From assembly GCA_037013495.1 (NCBI GenBank), contig CM072812.1, positions 78,165,840-78,229,839 on the forward strand: a DNA stretch of 64,000 bases, read 5' to 3'. The stretch is from Hippophae tibetana (lineage: Eukaryota; Streptophyta; Magnoliopsida; Rosales; Elaeagnaceae). Every line of letters starts with the position of its first letter. Positions within the stretch are counted from its first letter, which is position 1. Positions 10,594 through 23,425 of the stretch are shown here, piece by piece. The position numbers and the translations under genes were made by a program. Under the pieces are notes generated by a model that saw nothing but the letters and a program-made list of their open reading frames with translations, was not told the DNA's origin and ran no database searches.

Positions 10594-11771
10594 TCTTCTT
10601 CTTCTTCTTCCACTAATCTTACTTAAACCTAACTTAGGTGTTTGTAGTGTGTAGATAGATACTTCATGAATAGTTTAAATATTTATTCAATTTTGTATGA
10701 CAAATAGTTTCTAAATTTAAATGTGTGTGATGACTGATGTGAGTTAAAAGAGGGGTCAGCACTAAGTTGCTTTTTTTTTTTACCTTGCTCAGATCTATTC
10801 TCACTTGAAATTGCAATTTGTAAAAGGTGATCAGGTTAGTTTAACACTTCAAACACTCTAATTATGCATAGCTAAATTTTAAATATTTAGAAAATAATAT
10901 TTATTACAAAAAATTGGTATTCACAAAAATAATATGATTATGTTCTGCTTATATATATTTTAATATTAAAAAATAATTAATCCTAAACATTTCAATTGAA
11001 TGCCTTCTAATTAGATGTTGTTCAAATTGAACTCTTGTTATTTAGGTTTGTTCAATGTTGAATTATGTCCAATTCGACACTATTTAATATTATTATAATG
11101 TTATTTTTATTGTTATAAATTTTAGAAATATTATTTTATTTGATTTTTCTATATTTTTAATGTAAAAATACACGTGAGTCAAGATAAGGAGAGAGCATCA
11201 ATGGCCTTTTAATATTTTCCCTTCAATTTTCAACATTTTTCACAATTTTTAGCTATCGACCAACAAGCCTATGATGCCATTTTTATTTCCCTCCATGCAA
11301 ATCTCTCATTTTCCTGTATCATTTTATTCCTATCTACAAATCCCTCCTTAGAATATTTGAAAAGCACACTTTGAGTGGTAAGAACCTTTCATATTCATAA
11401 CAGTGTAGCTTAGACAAATTCTTATAATTGAGTCTTAAATTAAGGAGGAGACAAGCATCTATAAATGAGCCTTAAATTAAGGCATAATATTATCAACACC
11501 TCCATCTTCATCACAAACTCTTTTGATAATTTAAAAAGTGCTAGTTAAAAATAACAATATTTATAATTATGTAATATATCTATAATGAAAAGGAAAACAA
11601 ATTAGCTAGCTAGTAGAGTCTTATCATGGTAAGGTGGTCCGAGATGATCTAGAAGTCAAATTCAAGAATCTCCTTGCAACGTAATCAATTTGAGTCCAAC
11701 TAGTCATAATGTGCAAGCTTTGCAATTCAATCACAAGATCTACGATTTCAATAAACTAGAAATACCAATCA
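10594..11771. other. displaced MLO 3' flank and AT-rich DNA
   Basis: Starting at tcttcttcttcc this is the sequence that originally followed the MLO stop codon before copia A entered, so the first few hundred bases may include the old MLO 3' UTR and polyadenylation region. The remainder is AT-rich without any reading frame or repeat that I can assign. Confidence 0.6.
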
Positions 11772-13629
11772 TGTTGATGGTTTTTAGAATATGGGAATGA
11801 AAATTTATTTAAGTTGAATAATATTTTCTAACTATATGTATTGATAAGCTCATGTGATATTGAATAGTTGGGTATTTGGTTTTTAAGATTTGGTATTGGT
11901 TAGATAATTGCTTAAGGAAGAACAAGTGAAAAAAGCTTTGAAGTTAAGGTGCGACAAGATGATTTTAGAATAGTTTGTATTGAATTGTGTAAGGCTTATG
12001 AGAGTGTTGGCGTTATTCATGAACAAAATATATAAATGTAATTTTAGTTTCTAAGTGTGGCTTTCAAAAATATTTCAAGTTAAAAAAACTATCGAGCTTT
12101 AACGATCACATATCAAATATATCTTTGTTCTTATACACATTAGATTTCATATTAAATACGTAGGAACATTTTGAGTTTAGGCTACTCGATCGATCAAGAC
12201 ATATCTATATCGATCGAGATTTGGAAATTGATTGAGAATCGATCTACTCAGTTTAAAAAAATCCCAAATTAATTTTTTAATTGACTAGATCGATCGAGTA
12301 TTTAGTATTCGATCAATCGAGCATTAGATCAATCGATTAGTTACCTAGATCGATCTACCCTGGTTAGAATTAATTTTTATTACACTAGATTGATCAAGAA
12401 TTGACTGAATCGATCGAGCATGGTTTGATTATAGTTTTGGATTGATTGATAAGGGTTTCGATCGATTTAGCATATGTTAGATCAATCATGTGGTTAAGGC
12501 TTTAATTTTAAAACCTATATCTAACTCTATTTGAATTGGCTTATTACTATATTTTCCTCGTTCATTAAAACTATTTTAACTGATTTTATGAATATAATAA
12601 TAATATTGCTTTGACTTAGTGCTTCAAAATATTTTATTTAAACAAACCAAAGCACACAAATTTATTAACCACATAATAGTATTATTCTCTTCATCTTAAT
12701 CCCTCTCTCTTTTTTGCAAAAAATATTTAAATGAGATTTTTTATTTAGTTAATTTTTCAAACATTTTGTAGCTATGTATGATTGATTAACAAACCTATAA
12801 TATTTGTGATATTATGCTTAAACTGATTGTTTTAGGGTTACTAATTGATTTTAATTTATCTGATACATTATTAAATCATCTAGTTAGGATTATTCATTAT
12901 TAAATTTTCTATAGAACACATATTTATATTTGTGTTATTGTCTAACATTTCAAGGATTGGTTGAATTGGTTCGATTGCTTATGTGACTCAAGTTGTCATA
13001 ATGCTGGTCCGGATCCTAATACCTTACTTGTAGAGATTATGAAAGAAAACAAAGGCTTGTAAGTAAATTACTTGGAGGCATTACTTTGTGAGTAGTTTGA
13101 CTCCTAACCTTATAATTGAACATTATTTTCATAGTGGATAGTTAGACCGATGATTTTCCTCTTAGGTCATTAGTATAGCCTAAGTTGTTACCACCTAAAA
13201 ATATCATGTGTTAATTTATATTTCTTTTCGCATTACTTTATTTACACATAATTACATGCTTGACCATCTACAAAAAAATTAATTTGTCATAATTTTGCTA
13301 ATTATATATGCATTCCCTCTCTAACTAATTTGATTTGTAACTAAATAGAACCTTTCAAATTGGTTACTCAACTTCGCTTACATAAGTGATGGATATGGGT
13401 ATTTATAGTTAAGCATGTAGGTTCTACACAAATTCACATACTTGCTTTAATTAATGATTCTAGAATTGTCTACCAAATTTACTTGAGAACCAAGATAATC
13501 TAGAATTATCCATTCAATCTTAGCCACATATTTTACTCTCTCCTCAATCACTTCTAAACATTTCTAAAATATATTTTATTCTATGATATTTGTAGATTAT
13601 TCTAGAGAAATTAACATCAATTTCTATCA
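11772..13629 (-). repeat. 3' LTR of copia C, interrupted by a solo LTR
   Basis: 11772-11987 matches 23095-23300 (tttttagaatatg...gtattgaatt), and 13358-13629 matches 23300-23425 plus 29834-29976 (cattcaatctta, atattttattcta). Removing the 11988-13357 insertion leaves an LTR of about 480 bp. On the minus strand it begins TGATAGAAATTG after the polypurine tract and ends CCATCAACA. Confidence 0.85.
11988..13357. mobile_element. 1.37-kb solo LTR inside the copia C LTR
   Basis: The element starts TGTAAGGCTT and ends CCTTTCA (TG...CA), with AATTG on both sides (11983-11987 and 13358-13362) as a 5-bp target-site duplication. The surrounding LTR resumes exactly where it broke off, so both borders are firm. 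There is no internal coding sequence. The size and ends fit a solo LTR left by recombination between two LTRs, probably of a Ty3-type element. The left third (about 12180-12490) is packed with ATCGATCGA-like words. Confidence 0.8.
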
Positions 13630-14595
13630 CTCTTCCTTGATGTTAATTTTGGTTACTTCAATCATTATCTTTAGTAACTCAAACTTTGCTCGATAGTGTC
13701 TTCATGAAAATGTTAGTTTTTTTATCCTCTGTTTTGTTGTACTTGAATTCAATTTGTTTATTGGCTTTTGCTTCCTTAATGAAGGGATACTTTATACTTA
13801 TGTGTTTTTTCTATTGTGGAGAATTGGATTCTTTGTCATTGTTATAGCTGACTTACTATCACAATATATTTATGTAGCTTATTCATGTGACTCTCCTATG
13901 TCTTCAAAAATATGCTTAAACCATTTTATTTAACTTTTAGTGAGCGTTGTTGTAATGTGCTATGCTTCAGCTTATGATTGGGCTATTGTTTCTTGTTTCT
14001 TTGATGCCTAACAGACTATCCTTGAGCCCAATGTGAATGCATAGCTAGATGTGATTCTCATTTCATTGATAGATCTTGTCTAGTCACTGTCAATGTATTC
14101 GATTAGCCTTGAACTTGGTAATGGCTTGTACCATATTTCATAGTTCTTTGTTCCTTGTATATACCTGAGTATTAGTTGTGCTGCTTCATAATGAATTTTT
14201 GTAGAACATTGTATGAATCTTGATAGTAGGCAGCATACATTATGGCTAGCCTTGTTGCTGTCAAATATAGGATACTTCTAATGAGACTTTGAAATTGTGC
14301 AATATTATATCCATTCGTTTTAAACTTCTTGATGAGATTCTCTATATATTTCTTCTATAAGATGAAAATATCATCATCATTTTGTCTAACTTCAATTCCA
14401 AGAAAGTAGTGCATCAACCCTAAATCTACTATCTCGAATGTCCTTATCATTTCTTCCTTGAACTCTCTGATCATCATTTCATCATCACTTTTGTAGATAA
14501 AATCATCCATATGTAGAGAAATAATGTGTGTATTTGTTTCCTTGGTTCTTGATGTATAATGTTGGTTCGCTTGTGCTCATCTTAAAGCCTTACTG
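13630..14595 (-). pseudogene. copia C reverse transcriptase C-terminal part and RNase H
   Basis: On the minus strand the sequence reads, in broken frames, through LYMDDFIYKSDDE (the YVDD-type catalytic box, here YMDD), then EEMIRTFEIVDLG and MHYFLGIEV, and on toward RNase H near 13640. It is continuous with the fragment at 18871-19379 once the MULE is removed. The product would have been retrotransposon reverse transcriptase. Multiple stops make it inactive. Confidence 0.85.
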
Positions 14596-17500
14596 GATTA
14601 TTATCGTAAATACCTCTGAGGTTTTACTTTTCTTAAAAACTACCCCTGAGTTTTATTTAATATCAAAACTACCATTGAACGTTATCAACGTTATATCTCT
14701 GTTTAACATTAGAGGCAAAATGGTAATCTCACCCCTATACATATATCACTCCCGCGTCACTATTCTTCGCGTCACACTTCTTCTTCACACAAAAACCCTT
14801 CTCTTCTTCTTCATGCAAGCTCATTTCTTCTTCTCCCAGCCTCACCGCTACACTTTCAGCCTCCACGATTGCTTGTTCCAATCACACATTCCCTCATCGG
14901 ACGACTCATTCCAATCCCTAAACCTCACAGATATCCTTCAAGCCACTAATTCCCTCGTCGTTATCGCAAATACCCCTGTGAACCACCTTCATGAACCCAT
15001 CATTTCATCCTTACCCTCACCAGACACGAACCCATCATTTCACCATATTCATTACGCAACTTATCCTCACGCAAAAATAGAACGTGTCACCTGCTGCCCT
15101 AACGCGACCCATCGTTACAATATAACAGGTATAAGCTCACTGATTTTGATATTTGGTTCGTTTGGATAAAAATTTGTTTTTTAAGCACACTTGCATATAT
15201 TGGAACAGAATATCGTTTCACCATATTTGATTCTGTATTTCATCTTTTTTTAATTTGTATTTTAGAACCCATTCTTTAACAATATCTTACTTGTATTGAT
15301 GATATATAATATGTATTTCAGAACCCACTATATGGTAGTTTTCTCTGATATTCTAGTTGTAATTTTTTTCTGAAATAGTTGATCGTTTGTATGATTTTGA
15401 AGAACCATAGGTATTTTTGAAGAATAGCAAAACCTCAGGGATATTTTTGAAGAATAGTAAAAAACTCATGGGTATTTGCGATAATATTACAGATTTTGAC
15501 CATAATATTGTTTAGGGTTTATATTTTGTGTGCTTTGTTTTTGAGACGATATATTAAAAAAATCAGATTTTGATGAAGATGTTTTCAACAATTATGATTT
15601 AACATATTAATGCTTATAAACAAAACTAGGTTTGATATTGTGTGCTTTGTTAACATAATATTGTGTGGGAAAATGGGCCCATTGTTGACATTATATTGTG
15701 TGCTTTGTTTTGTATCAAGTTCATGATCATATGTTTGATATTGTGTGTTAATGTTCATGAGTAATAGATTTTTTGAAAATACATTTGTTTGTTATATAGG
15801 ACACTAAAATGAGTGAATGGGCCAGTGTGTATGTTCATCTATTTGGTAAAGTTAGATGGCCTGGTCATATATCTGCTGATGAATATAGTCTCATTTGTTG
15901 CTTCTATAGATGCTAAAAGGGTCGTTATGAATGAGGGGTTGACGATTAAAAAAGAAAACTTTAGGATTGAAGTAAATAAAGTTGATAGTGATGAACGAAG
16001 TGTATTAAAAACCGATAATGAATTACAAGAATTGATGAAGGATTATAGGGATAATAAAAAGCAAAGTCTAGACTTGTTTGTAGAATTTAATCCTTTGGAA
16101 GTGGTTAGCTTCTCAATTAAAGGACTTAGTCATGAGAAACCCTAATGTAAATATCCTTATATTGTCTACTAAGTGTAAAAGAAGATGGGTATATCTTTAC
16201 CTGACTTGACATTGTATAGGGCAAGAAAAATTGCTTGTGATGGAGAATTGGGTGATCATATTGGTAGTTTTTCAAAAATAAGGCAATATTGTCATACAAT
16301 TTTAAGAATCAACCATGGATCAATGGAAATTGTTGATACTCATATTCCATTACCAAATGCCAGTCCTTGTTTTAGGAGATGTTTCATTAGCTTATCTACT
16401 TCAAAACAAGGGTATTTAAGTGGATGTAGGTCTTTCCTTGGTTTGGATTGATGTTTTTTAAAGGGTCTATATAAAAGTGTCTTGATGGTTGTTGTTGGAT
16501 TGGATGCTAATGGAGGTTTGTTTCTAATTTCCCTTGCTTGGGCTAAATCCAAAAATAGTGAAACTTGGATGTGGTTCATGGCTTTATTAGACCAACATAT
16601 TAGGGAGTTTGAAAAAAAGAAGGATGTTTTTTATGTCTGATAGACAAAAAGGTCTGGTTGTAGTAATAAATAAGTTTTTCCCAACTTCCCATGTCAGATT
16701 TTGTGCTAGGCATATTTATGCCAACTTGAAATGTAAGCATTAAGCATGAAAATGAGATCTTTGTTTTGGGCAGCATCTAAAGCAACTAGAACAGCTGAAT
16801 TTAATGATGTGATGAATGAAATTAAGAAAGAAAACCTAAAGCACATGAATATTTAAGTAAGATCCAAGCTTCACATTGGAGTATACATGTTTTTGATGAT
16901 GATGTAAAGGTTGAACATGTGACCAATAACATGACTGAAAGTTTTAACAATTGGTTGAAAAGAGTGAGGTCAAGACCTATTGTGAATTTATTTGAAGAGG
17001 TCAGAAGAAAATTGATGCGGCTAACAGTGAAGAGGAATGAAGAGGCTTTGAAGTGGACTACTCTTTTTCCGCCAAATGTAATGAAATACATTCTTCAAAG
17101 ACAAGAATAAGGAAGAGTTTTAAAGGTCTTGTATGCTAGAGATGGAATATTTGAAGTATTGGATGGTTGCAACATGTTGGTTAATTTAAATAAGTGGAAA
17201 TGTAGTTGTTATGGGTGGAAATTGAGTGGTTTACCTTGTAAGCATGGTGTTGCTTGTATTATGGATAGAAGGTATAAGATTGCGGACTATGTACATCCAT
17301 ATGTTACAAAGGCTTCGTATTTGAAGACATATTTCTCTTTGATTTACCCTGTTCCATCTGAAAAAGAGTAGGTTATGATGCCTAGTGAGCAACAAATACT
17401 TCCACCAATTTATAAACCAAAGAAAGGAAGACCACCAATTGAGAGACATAGGGAAGCTACTGAACCAGAGAAACATAAGAGGCCGCAAGGATTGAAATGT

Positions 17501-18860
17501 GGGTATTGCAATCAATTTGGTCATAATCAGATGACATGTAGGGAGAAGTTAAATAATCCAACTAATGAAACTTAGGTAAAATTATAACTATTCATTTATT
17601 AAATATATTTGGTTAACTATATTAAACTTTAAATTGTTTGTAGGAAACAACTTCAAAGAAGGTGGTCAAGAAAAAGCAAAACAAAAGAACTAATCAAATT
17701 CAGGTAATGTATTGTATAACATATTCATTATGCATTACTTCTTATACCATAAATTTATTTACTATTCATGAATCAGGTGATAGATAGTGGTGATGCAATC
17801 AATAAGAAGCAAAAAATGGGAGAATCAACAAGTCAAAATGAGCCTTCTAAAATGGGGCTTTGATTTGTTCTATAATTTTTATTTTAAAATATGTAAGTAA
17901 ATGAGACAATGAATATGATTTGGAAGGAAATATTTTGTAACTCAAAGCTCATGTATACACCAGGTTTTGGGGGACATGACATGAACTTTGTAGTTTTTTG
18001 TGTATTTAAACTCATTTATGGTGTCCCCTCCCCTTAGATATTGTAAGAATTTAGATTGTAATATAGACTGTGAATGTGGATGTAAATTGTTATTGAGCAG
18101 GTTAGTATGGAATGTGATTGTGGATGTGAATATTAACTATTATTGAGCATGTTAGTATGGAATGTGGATGTGGATGTATGATTTGTAATATAGACTGTAA
18201 ATGTGGATGTATGATATGTATTTAACTGTTATTGAGCATGTTAGAGGTATTTTTTGGTGAATATTTATAGCTTATTATTGATTAGGAATGTTTTTGATGA
18301 TTATTTATAGTAGGTTATTGAGTAGGGGTATTTTTTTAAAAAAAATTATATCATGTTATTGAGAAGCAAGGGTGTTTTTTATGAAGATAAATTAAATATT
18401 GTAGCAGGGGTATTTTTGATGAATTTAAATTAATTATTATATGAGTGATATTTTCGATGAAATTAAATTAAATATTGTAGCAGAGGTATTTTTGATAAAT
18501 TTAAATTAATTATAATATCAGGGGTATTTTCGATGAAGTTAAATTAATTATTATAGTATGGGTATTTTTGATAAAGTTAAACTCCCTATTATAGTAAGGG
18601 TATTTTTGAAGAAAAGAAAAACCTCAAGGGTATTTGCAATAATATTTTCAACGGCAATATTCAAAAAGCTATATAGGTAGGGGTAGAAAAGACTTTTTTA
18701 GATATTGATGTCATCTTTCATGACTTTTTGATGCTTCTATTAAATAATAAGGGCATTTTTGAAGATACTTTAAACCTCAGGAGTATTGTAATTTTTTTTT
18801 AAACATTAAGGGTATTTTTGAAGATATTGAAAATCTCGAGGGTATTTTTGATTTTTTTCC
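14596..18860 (+). mobile_element. MuDR-type MULE transposon inserted in copia C
   Basis: The borders are set by a perfect 10-bp duplication, AGCCTTACTG, at 14586-14595 and 18861-18870. The terminal inverted repeats are imperfect, about 50 bp, with shared words such as aatac-ctc-gag-ttt and aaaa-tacccct. Inside is a MURA-like transposase pseudogene. The right side (18240-18850) consists of many variant copies of a 'ggtatttttgatgaa' motif, which continues the terminal-repeat theme. The target is the reverse transcriptase of copia C, whose reading resumes across the site. Size is 4265 bp. Confidence 0.9.
15813..17575 (+). pseudogene. MuDR/MURA-like transposase remnant
   Basis: Pieces in order: an N-terminal MuDR region (15813-16145); LTLYRARKIACDGELGDHIG (16204 on); the DDE catalytic start CRSFLGLD at 16451, immediately followed by TGA where Gly is expected, then CFLKGLYKSV and LAWAKSKNSETWMWFM in the same frame; VRFCARHIYANLK; NMTESFNNWLKRVRSRPI (16919 on); a SWIM zinc finger CSCYGWKLSGLPCKHG (about 17200-17250); and a CCHC knuckle CGYCNQFGHNQMTC near 17520. 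MURA proteins cut and rejoin DNA at the terminal repeats. Stops at 16451, 16638, 17110 and 17371 inactivate this copy. Confidence 0.92.
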
Positions 18861-18870
18861 AGCCTTACTG

Positions 18871-19379
18871 CATAAAATGACTATCAATTATGCTATACCA
18901 AGCTTTAAGAGCTTGTTTTAATCCTTATAATGCTTTATTTAGCTTGAGAACTTTTCCTTCTTGTCCTTGCACCAAAAAAAAAATTGGTTGTTCCACATAT
19001 ATCTCTTCTACAAGGAAGCCATAAGAAATGAAAACTTTGCATCTAGTTGATATATATGTACTTCTTTTAAGCGACGAGTGCTAGTAATCCTTTAATAATA
19101 TCCAAATGTGCAATTGAAGAAAAGGTCTCATTGTAGTTAATTCAAAAAATTTACGAGTATCCTTTAGCTATTGTCCATACCTTGTATTTTTGAATTGATC
19201 CCTTAGATTTATATAAGCTTGGTCTTGTATACCTACTTAACTCCAATGACCTCTTTTCCTTTTGGTAGATTAACCAACTCCCATGTTTCATTTTTCTCAA
19301 TTATCTTTATTTCTTCTTCCATAGCTTTTACCAACACTTCTTGCTTGGAAGCTTCTTTAAAATTTTCTGGCTCCACGAT
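18871..19379 (-). pseudogene. copia C reverse transcriptase fragment
   Basis: The minus strand reads KVLKLNKALYGLKQALKAWY followed by SIIDSHFM up to the MULE insertion site. This is the conserved ALYGLKQ-P-AWY block of copia RT, joining in order to the YMDD piece at 13630-14585. Downstream of it on the minus strand the frame is broken repeatedly. Confidence 0.85.
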
Positions 19380-20739
19380 TAGAAATGGGCAAAAAAATTG
19401 CTCGTTTGGTTATCTGCGGTTAACCACACCAACGGTTTGGTTTTTATCCTATAAATTTTGATGATGGGTACGATTTCAAGTAAAAATCAAACATGAAGTA
19501 ATGGGTACGGTTATACTAAAAATCGTACCCGCCCATATCCAAAATTAATTATATTTATTTAATTAATTTATATATTTATTAAATTAAATTATATATTAAT
19601 TTGGCACCTAGGGTTTTCACATTTTAGCCTCAGATTTTCGGGCAGTATATAAACAATACTATGCTTGATTTTAGTCTCAGTCTCAAAATTTTGGTCTCTA
19701 TCACTCTCAACTCTACCACTCTACGTTTGTCACCGACTCAGCTCGCCGTCCTAGTCTATGCATTTGCCATCCTAGTTAGAGACTTTATTCTATTTCTTGA
19801 GCAGAACAACTTCGGCATGGTACAATATTCTTCATTTTCATTTCGCTCTGTTATCTGAGCTGCAATTATTAATCTTACCTTACTCAAATGATATGTAACA
19901 ATATGTAGAAAATGTCACTTCCTGAATTTTAGCGAGATCGTCCCCTTATAGTTAGTCGTGTTTGATCAAGATAAGTTTTGCTTGATTCTTCCAAAAGTAT
20001 GAAACCCCAAGACCCTTCAATATTTTGGAATTTAAGTTCATTTTTGAACCTTAGATACTGTGTGCTATAATATCAAGGTTTTTGTCACTCAATAATCAAT
20101 GCAAACAAATAGCTACATCAAATTTTTTTTTTATCAAAGACTTGACTTTTATTTTATGTTCAACCATAAAGCATAGATATATAAGGCCAAAAAGTATAAG
20201 ATATCAGAGTAAAGTCCTCATGTAGTGCTTTTAAGTTCATAGTTTACCCTAATAAATTAGGATTTAGATATATAATGACGCACATTTAAATCTTTCCCTA
20301 ATTTTCACAAAATAGAGAAACCCTAATCAAATATATTTTCTTTCATTAACGCAGGGGCCTAAAAGTGTACTATGTAATAATTTTTTGCATATTTAAGCCA
20401 ATCACCAATGAATCCCATTGATTGCAGGCTTTGTCTCACCTAATTGTATTGCTAACTTCATATTAAATAGCTATATGTTTTTAATGGATTTGGTTGAGAA
20501 TACCATTATTTTTCTAATCAATTGAGTCCAGTTTCTTTAGGCTTTGGGTTGCAGAACCAAAGGAAGCCCAGTTGAATAGAATTTTTTTTTAAATTTCAAA
20601 ACGGTTTTTTTCAGGTATTTTTTAATAACTGTTCTCAAACTGTAATGGTTTTCGGACGGTTTTGGGTACAGATTTTATAATTCAGTTCGGAAATGATTAT
20701 ATCAAAAACCATCCCTACCCGTATTTGTGCCCATTCCTA
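19380..20739. mobile_element. hAT-type element, 1.36 kb, non-autonomous
   Basis: Terminal repeats are TAGAAATGGGCA on the left and TGCCCATTCCTA on the right, with the 8-bp duplication TCCACGA(T/C) at 19372-19379 and 20740-20747. These features are typical of hAT elements. Subterminal regions contain repeated GGTTTTGGGTAC/GGGTACGATT words. No transposase was recognised. A 65-codon frame at 19661-19858 has no family I know. The smaller element at 24841-25229 shares both ends and looks like a deletion derivative. The target is copia C pol. Confidence 0.85.
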
Positions 20740-23092
20740 TCCACGACAATCATGTTGAACATTTCATAAATCTCTAATAAAGTTCTCATCCTTCTTGACA
20801 AAGACTCTAAAGATGATTCTACTTGATTAGTAGGTTCTTGTCTCCTTATAACTTCTTTTCCTGCTTGAAAATCTTATGGTTGTCTTATGAGAAGATCAAC
20901 GTTTATGTTTCTTTAATTTTCTTCATTTTCCCAATTATATTTGACATTTTTATCAAACTCAACATCGTGGATGATGATCATCTTCTTCAATTAAAATCTA
21001 TAGATACGATATTCCTTGGATTGAGTGTTATAGCCTAGGAATATTCCTTTCTTAGCCTTCTTGTCTAGCTTACTCTTCTTTACTTCTGGAACATAAGCAT
21101 AACATATGTATTCAAAGACTTTGAGATGTTTTGTTGAAGGTTTTTGTCGGCTTTAAATTTTAATAGGAGTTTTGTTTGGCATTACTTTGGTTGGACGCAT
21201 GTTGAGAAGATACATTATTATGTACACAACTTTTGTCCAAAAGGTCTTAGGAAGGCCTTTGTCCATTAGCATTGTTTGAGCCATCTCCATCACTACTCTA
21301 TTTTCCATTCAGATATACCATTTTTTTGTAGTGTGTATCCAACAATGAGTTAATGCTCGACTTCTTCATCTTCACAAAACTTGTTCAATAAATTAGACGT
21401 ATATTGTTTTCCATGATTTCTTCTAACAATCTTCAAGCAATAAATCCATTGTTTCTTCACAAACTTCTTATATATATATCGAATACTTTTGATATTTTTC
21501 ATAGAAAATACACCCACGTCATTATGGTATAATCATCAATAAATAAAATAAAGTACCTATTTTGATTGTAATATAGAGTGCGCATTGGGCCACAAACATC
21601 TGTATGGACATGCTTTAGTGGTTTCTTTTCTCTCCATGCCTTATATGTGGGAAAAAGTTGCGATATTTCTTACCTTGTAGACAGCCTTCATAGATGCCTC
21701 TTTGCCTTATATCATCGGTAAGTCACACATTATTGTTTTTTGGTGCAATGTCTTCAAGGTATGGAAGTTGAAGTGCCCAAATATTTTATATCGTAGCCAT
21801 AAGCCATCCATATGTGCCTTCATGGTTGCCTTACTTGTGTACTTGCATTGAATGAGAACCATCCATTTTCTTTCATTTTTACTCTTGCTATCGATAAAAT
21901 TTTGTGTTTCTTGTCATAGATTGTGCATGAGACTTCTTCAAAGTAAAGAGAATATCCTCTCTCGATCATTTGACCCATTTCTAATAATTTTTGGTCTATG
22001 GAAAGTACTAATAGTACTCATTTATATATTTTTTTTCCTTTCCTTATTTGGATAGTAATTGTGCCTTTTTCCTGTGGCCTCTCCATTCCCAATCTTGACT
22101 TTTGCTATAATTTTATCAAGATTGCAAAAGATGCTTTTATCTTTCGTCTTTAGATAACATGTATCTTTTTTTTCTTCATCAGGCTAGCATAGAAAATATG
22201 ATTTTTATAATTTATTTTTCTTTTGTGAAGTTAGCTTGTTGAATTATTTTGAATCGTCAAACTTTTCCTTTGTGCTCATTTTTCTTATATTATCGACACA
22301 TAATTTTTCTTTGAACCAACAGTCTTTTTCCAAGTGGACTTTTCTTTTGCAAATACCATAAGGAGGATAGTTCCTTTTGTTTGATCCTTATTTTTCTTAG
22401 CCTTTTTCTGTTTTTGGAATTTTTTTTTTTAAATTCTCTCTTTCTTTTTTTGAGATCACATGTTAACTTTAGATTTAAAGGCATTTTCTATTAAGTCCTC
22501 ATCATATCTACATTGATGTTTTTCATATGCTTCGAGAGAGCCCATTAGTTGGATAGTCGTTAAGGTTGCTAGATCTTTTGTTTCCTCAATAGTTGTAACA
22601 ATTGCATCGTATTTTTCGTACAACTTATGAGGATTTTTTTAATATATTTTCACCATAGGTTCTCAATTAATTTACTATTTCTTTTATTCTTGATTGGTAA
22701 TATTTTGCGATCTCATTTTCCTTCATTTTAATATTTTCAAAATTTCTTCATAAAGATTGTAGTTTGACATCATGTACCTTTTTTATTTTCTTGAAACTCC
22801 TCTTATAATGCATCCCAAACCTTCTTAGATGTATTAGCTCCCATAATTCTTGAAAATATTTTGTTACCCATAGCTTGTTGTAGAGCAAATAAGGCTTGGG
22901 AATTCTTTTGTACTTTCTCCTTCAACTCTTTCTTTTAGGCCGTATTTGGCATCCCATTCTAATAGCCCAAAAATTAGAGTTTTCTTGACGGAAGTTTGGC
23001 ATGAGAACACTTGAGCAAATAATGTTTCCAACCATTATATTATATGAGAAGAGTAACTTGACGCCTAACAAAGAACGAACAAGACTAATACC
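20740..23092 (-). pseudogene. copia C gag, protease and integrase
   Basis: On the minus strand, gag lies at about 22500-23080, with NSQALFALQQAMGNKIFSRI and KKVWDAL. A protease-like region with AKVKIGNGEAT follows near 22080-22130. The integrase region carries KKPLKHVHTDVCGPM, then a YFILFIDDYT block around 21500-21560, and runs left to about 21000. Stops and frameshifts occur throughout. Together with the RT pieces these show standard copia gene order for a minus-strand element. Confidence 0.85.
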
Positions 23093-23094
23093 AT

Positions 23095-23425
23095 TGATGA
23101 TTTTTAGAATATGAGAATGGAAAGTTATTTAAGTTGAATAATATTTTTTTAGCAATGTGCATTGATAAATTTGGATAATATTAAATAGTTGGGTATTAAA
23201 TTTTTATGATTTGATATTGGTTAGATAGTTGCTCAAAGAAGAATAAATGAAAAGACTTTCAAGTAAAGTAAAACAATATTATTTTAGAAGAACTTGTATT
23301 GAATTAGTTATTCAACTTCACTTATAAGAGTAGTGGACATAAGTATTTATAATTAAGCAAGTAGGTTCTATACAATTTTACATACTTTTTTTATTTAATG
23401 ATTTTAAAATTATCCACAAGATTTA
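23095..23425 (-). repeat. 5' LTR of copia C, inner part
   Basis: This matches 11774-11987 and the first part of 13358-13500 (tatttataattaagcaagtaggttcta and similar). On the minus strand its inner end is followed by TGGTATTAG, a primer-site variant. The LTR breaks at 23425, where a Ty3 element begins, and resumes at 29834. Confidence 0.8.

Noticed and set aside
14528-15169. 213-codon frame taken as one gene
   Set aside because: It crosses the MULE border at 14596 and so joins copia and MULE sequence by chance; only the inner GC-richer block was kept as an observation.
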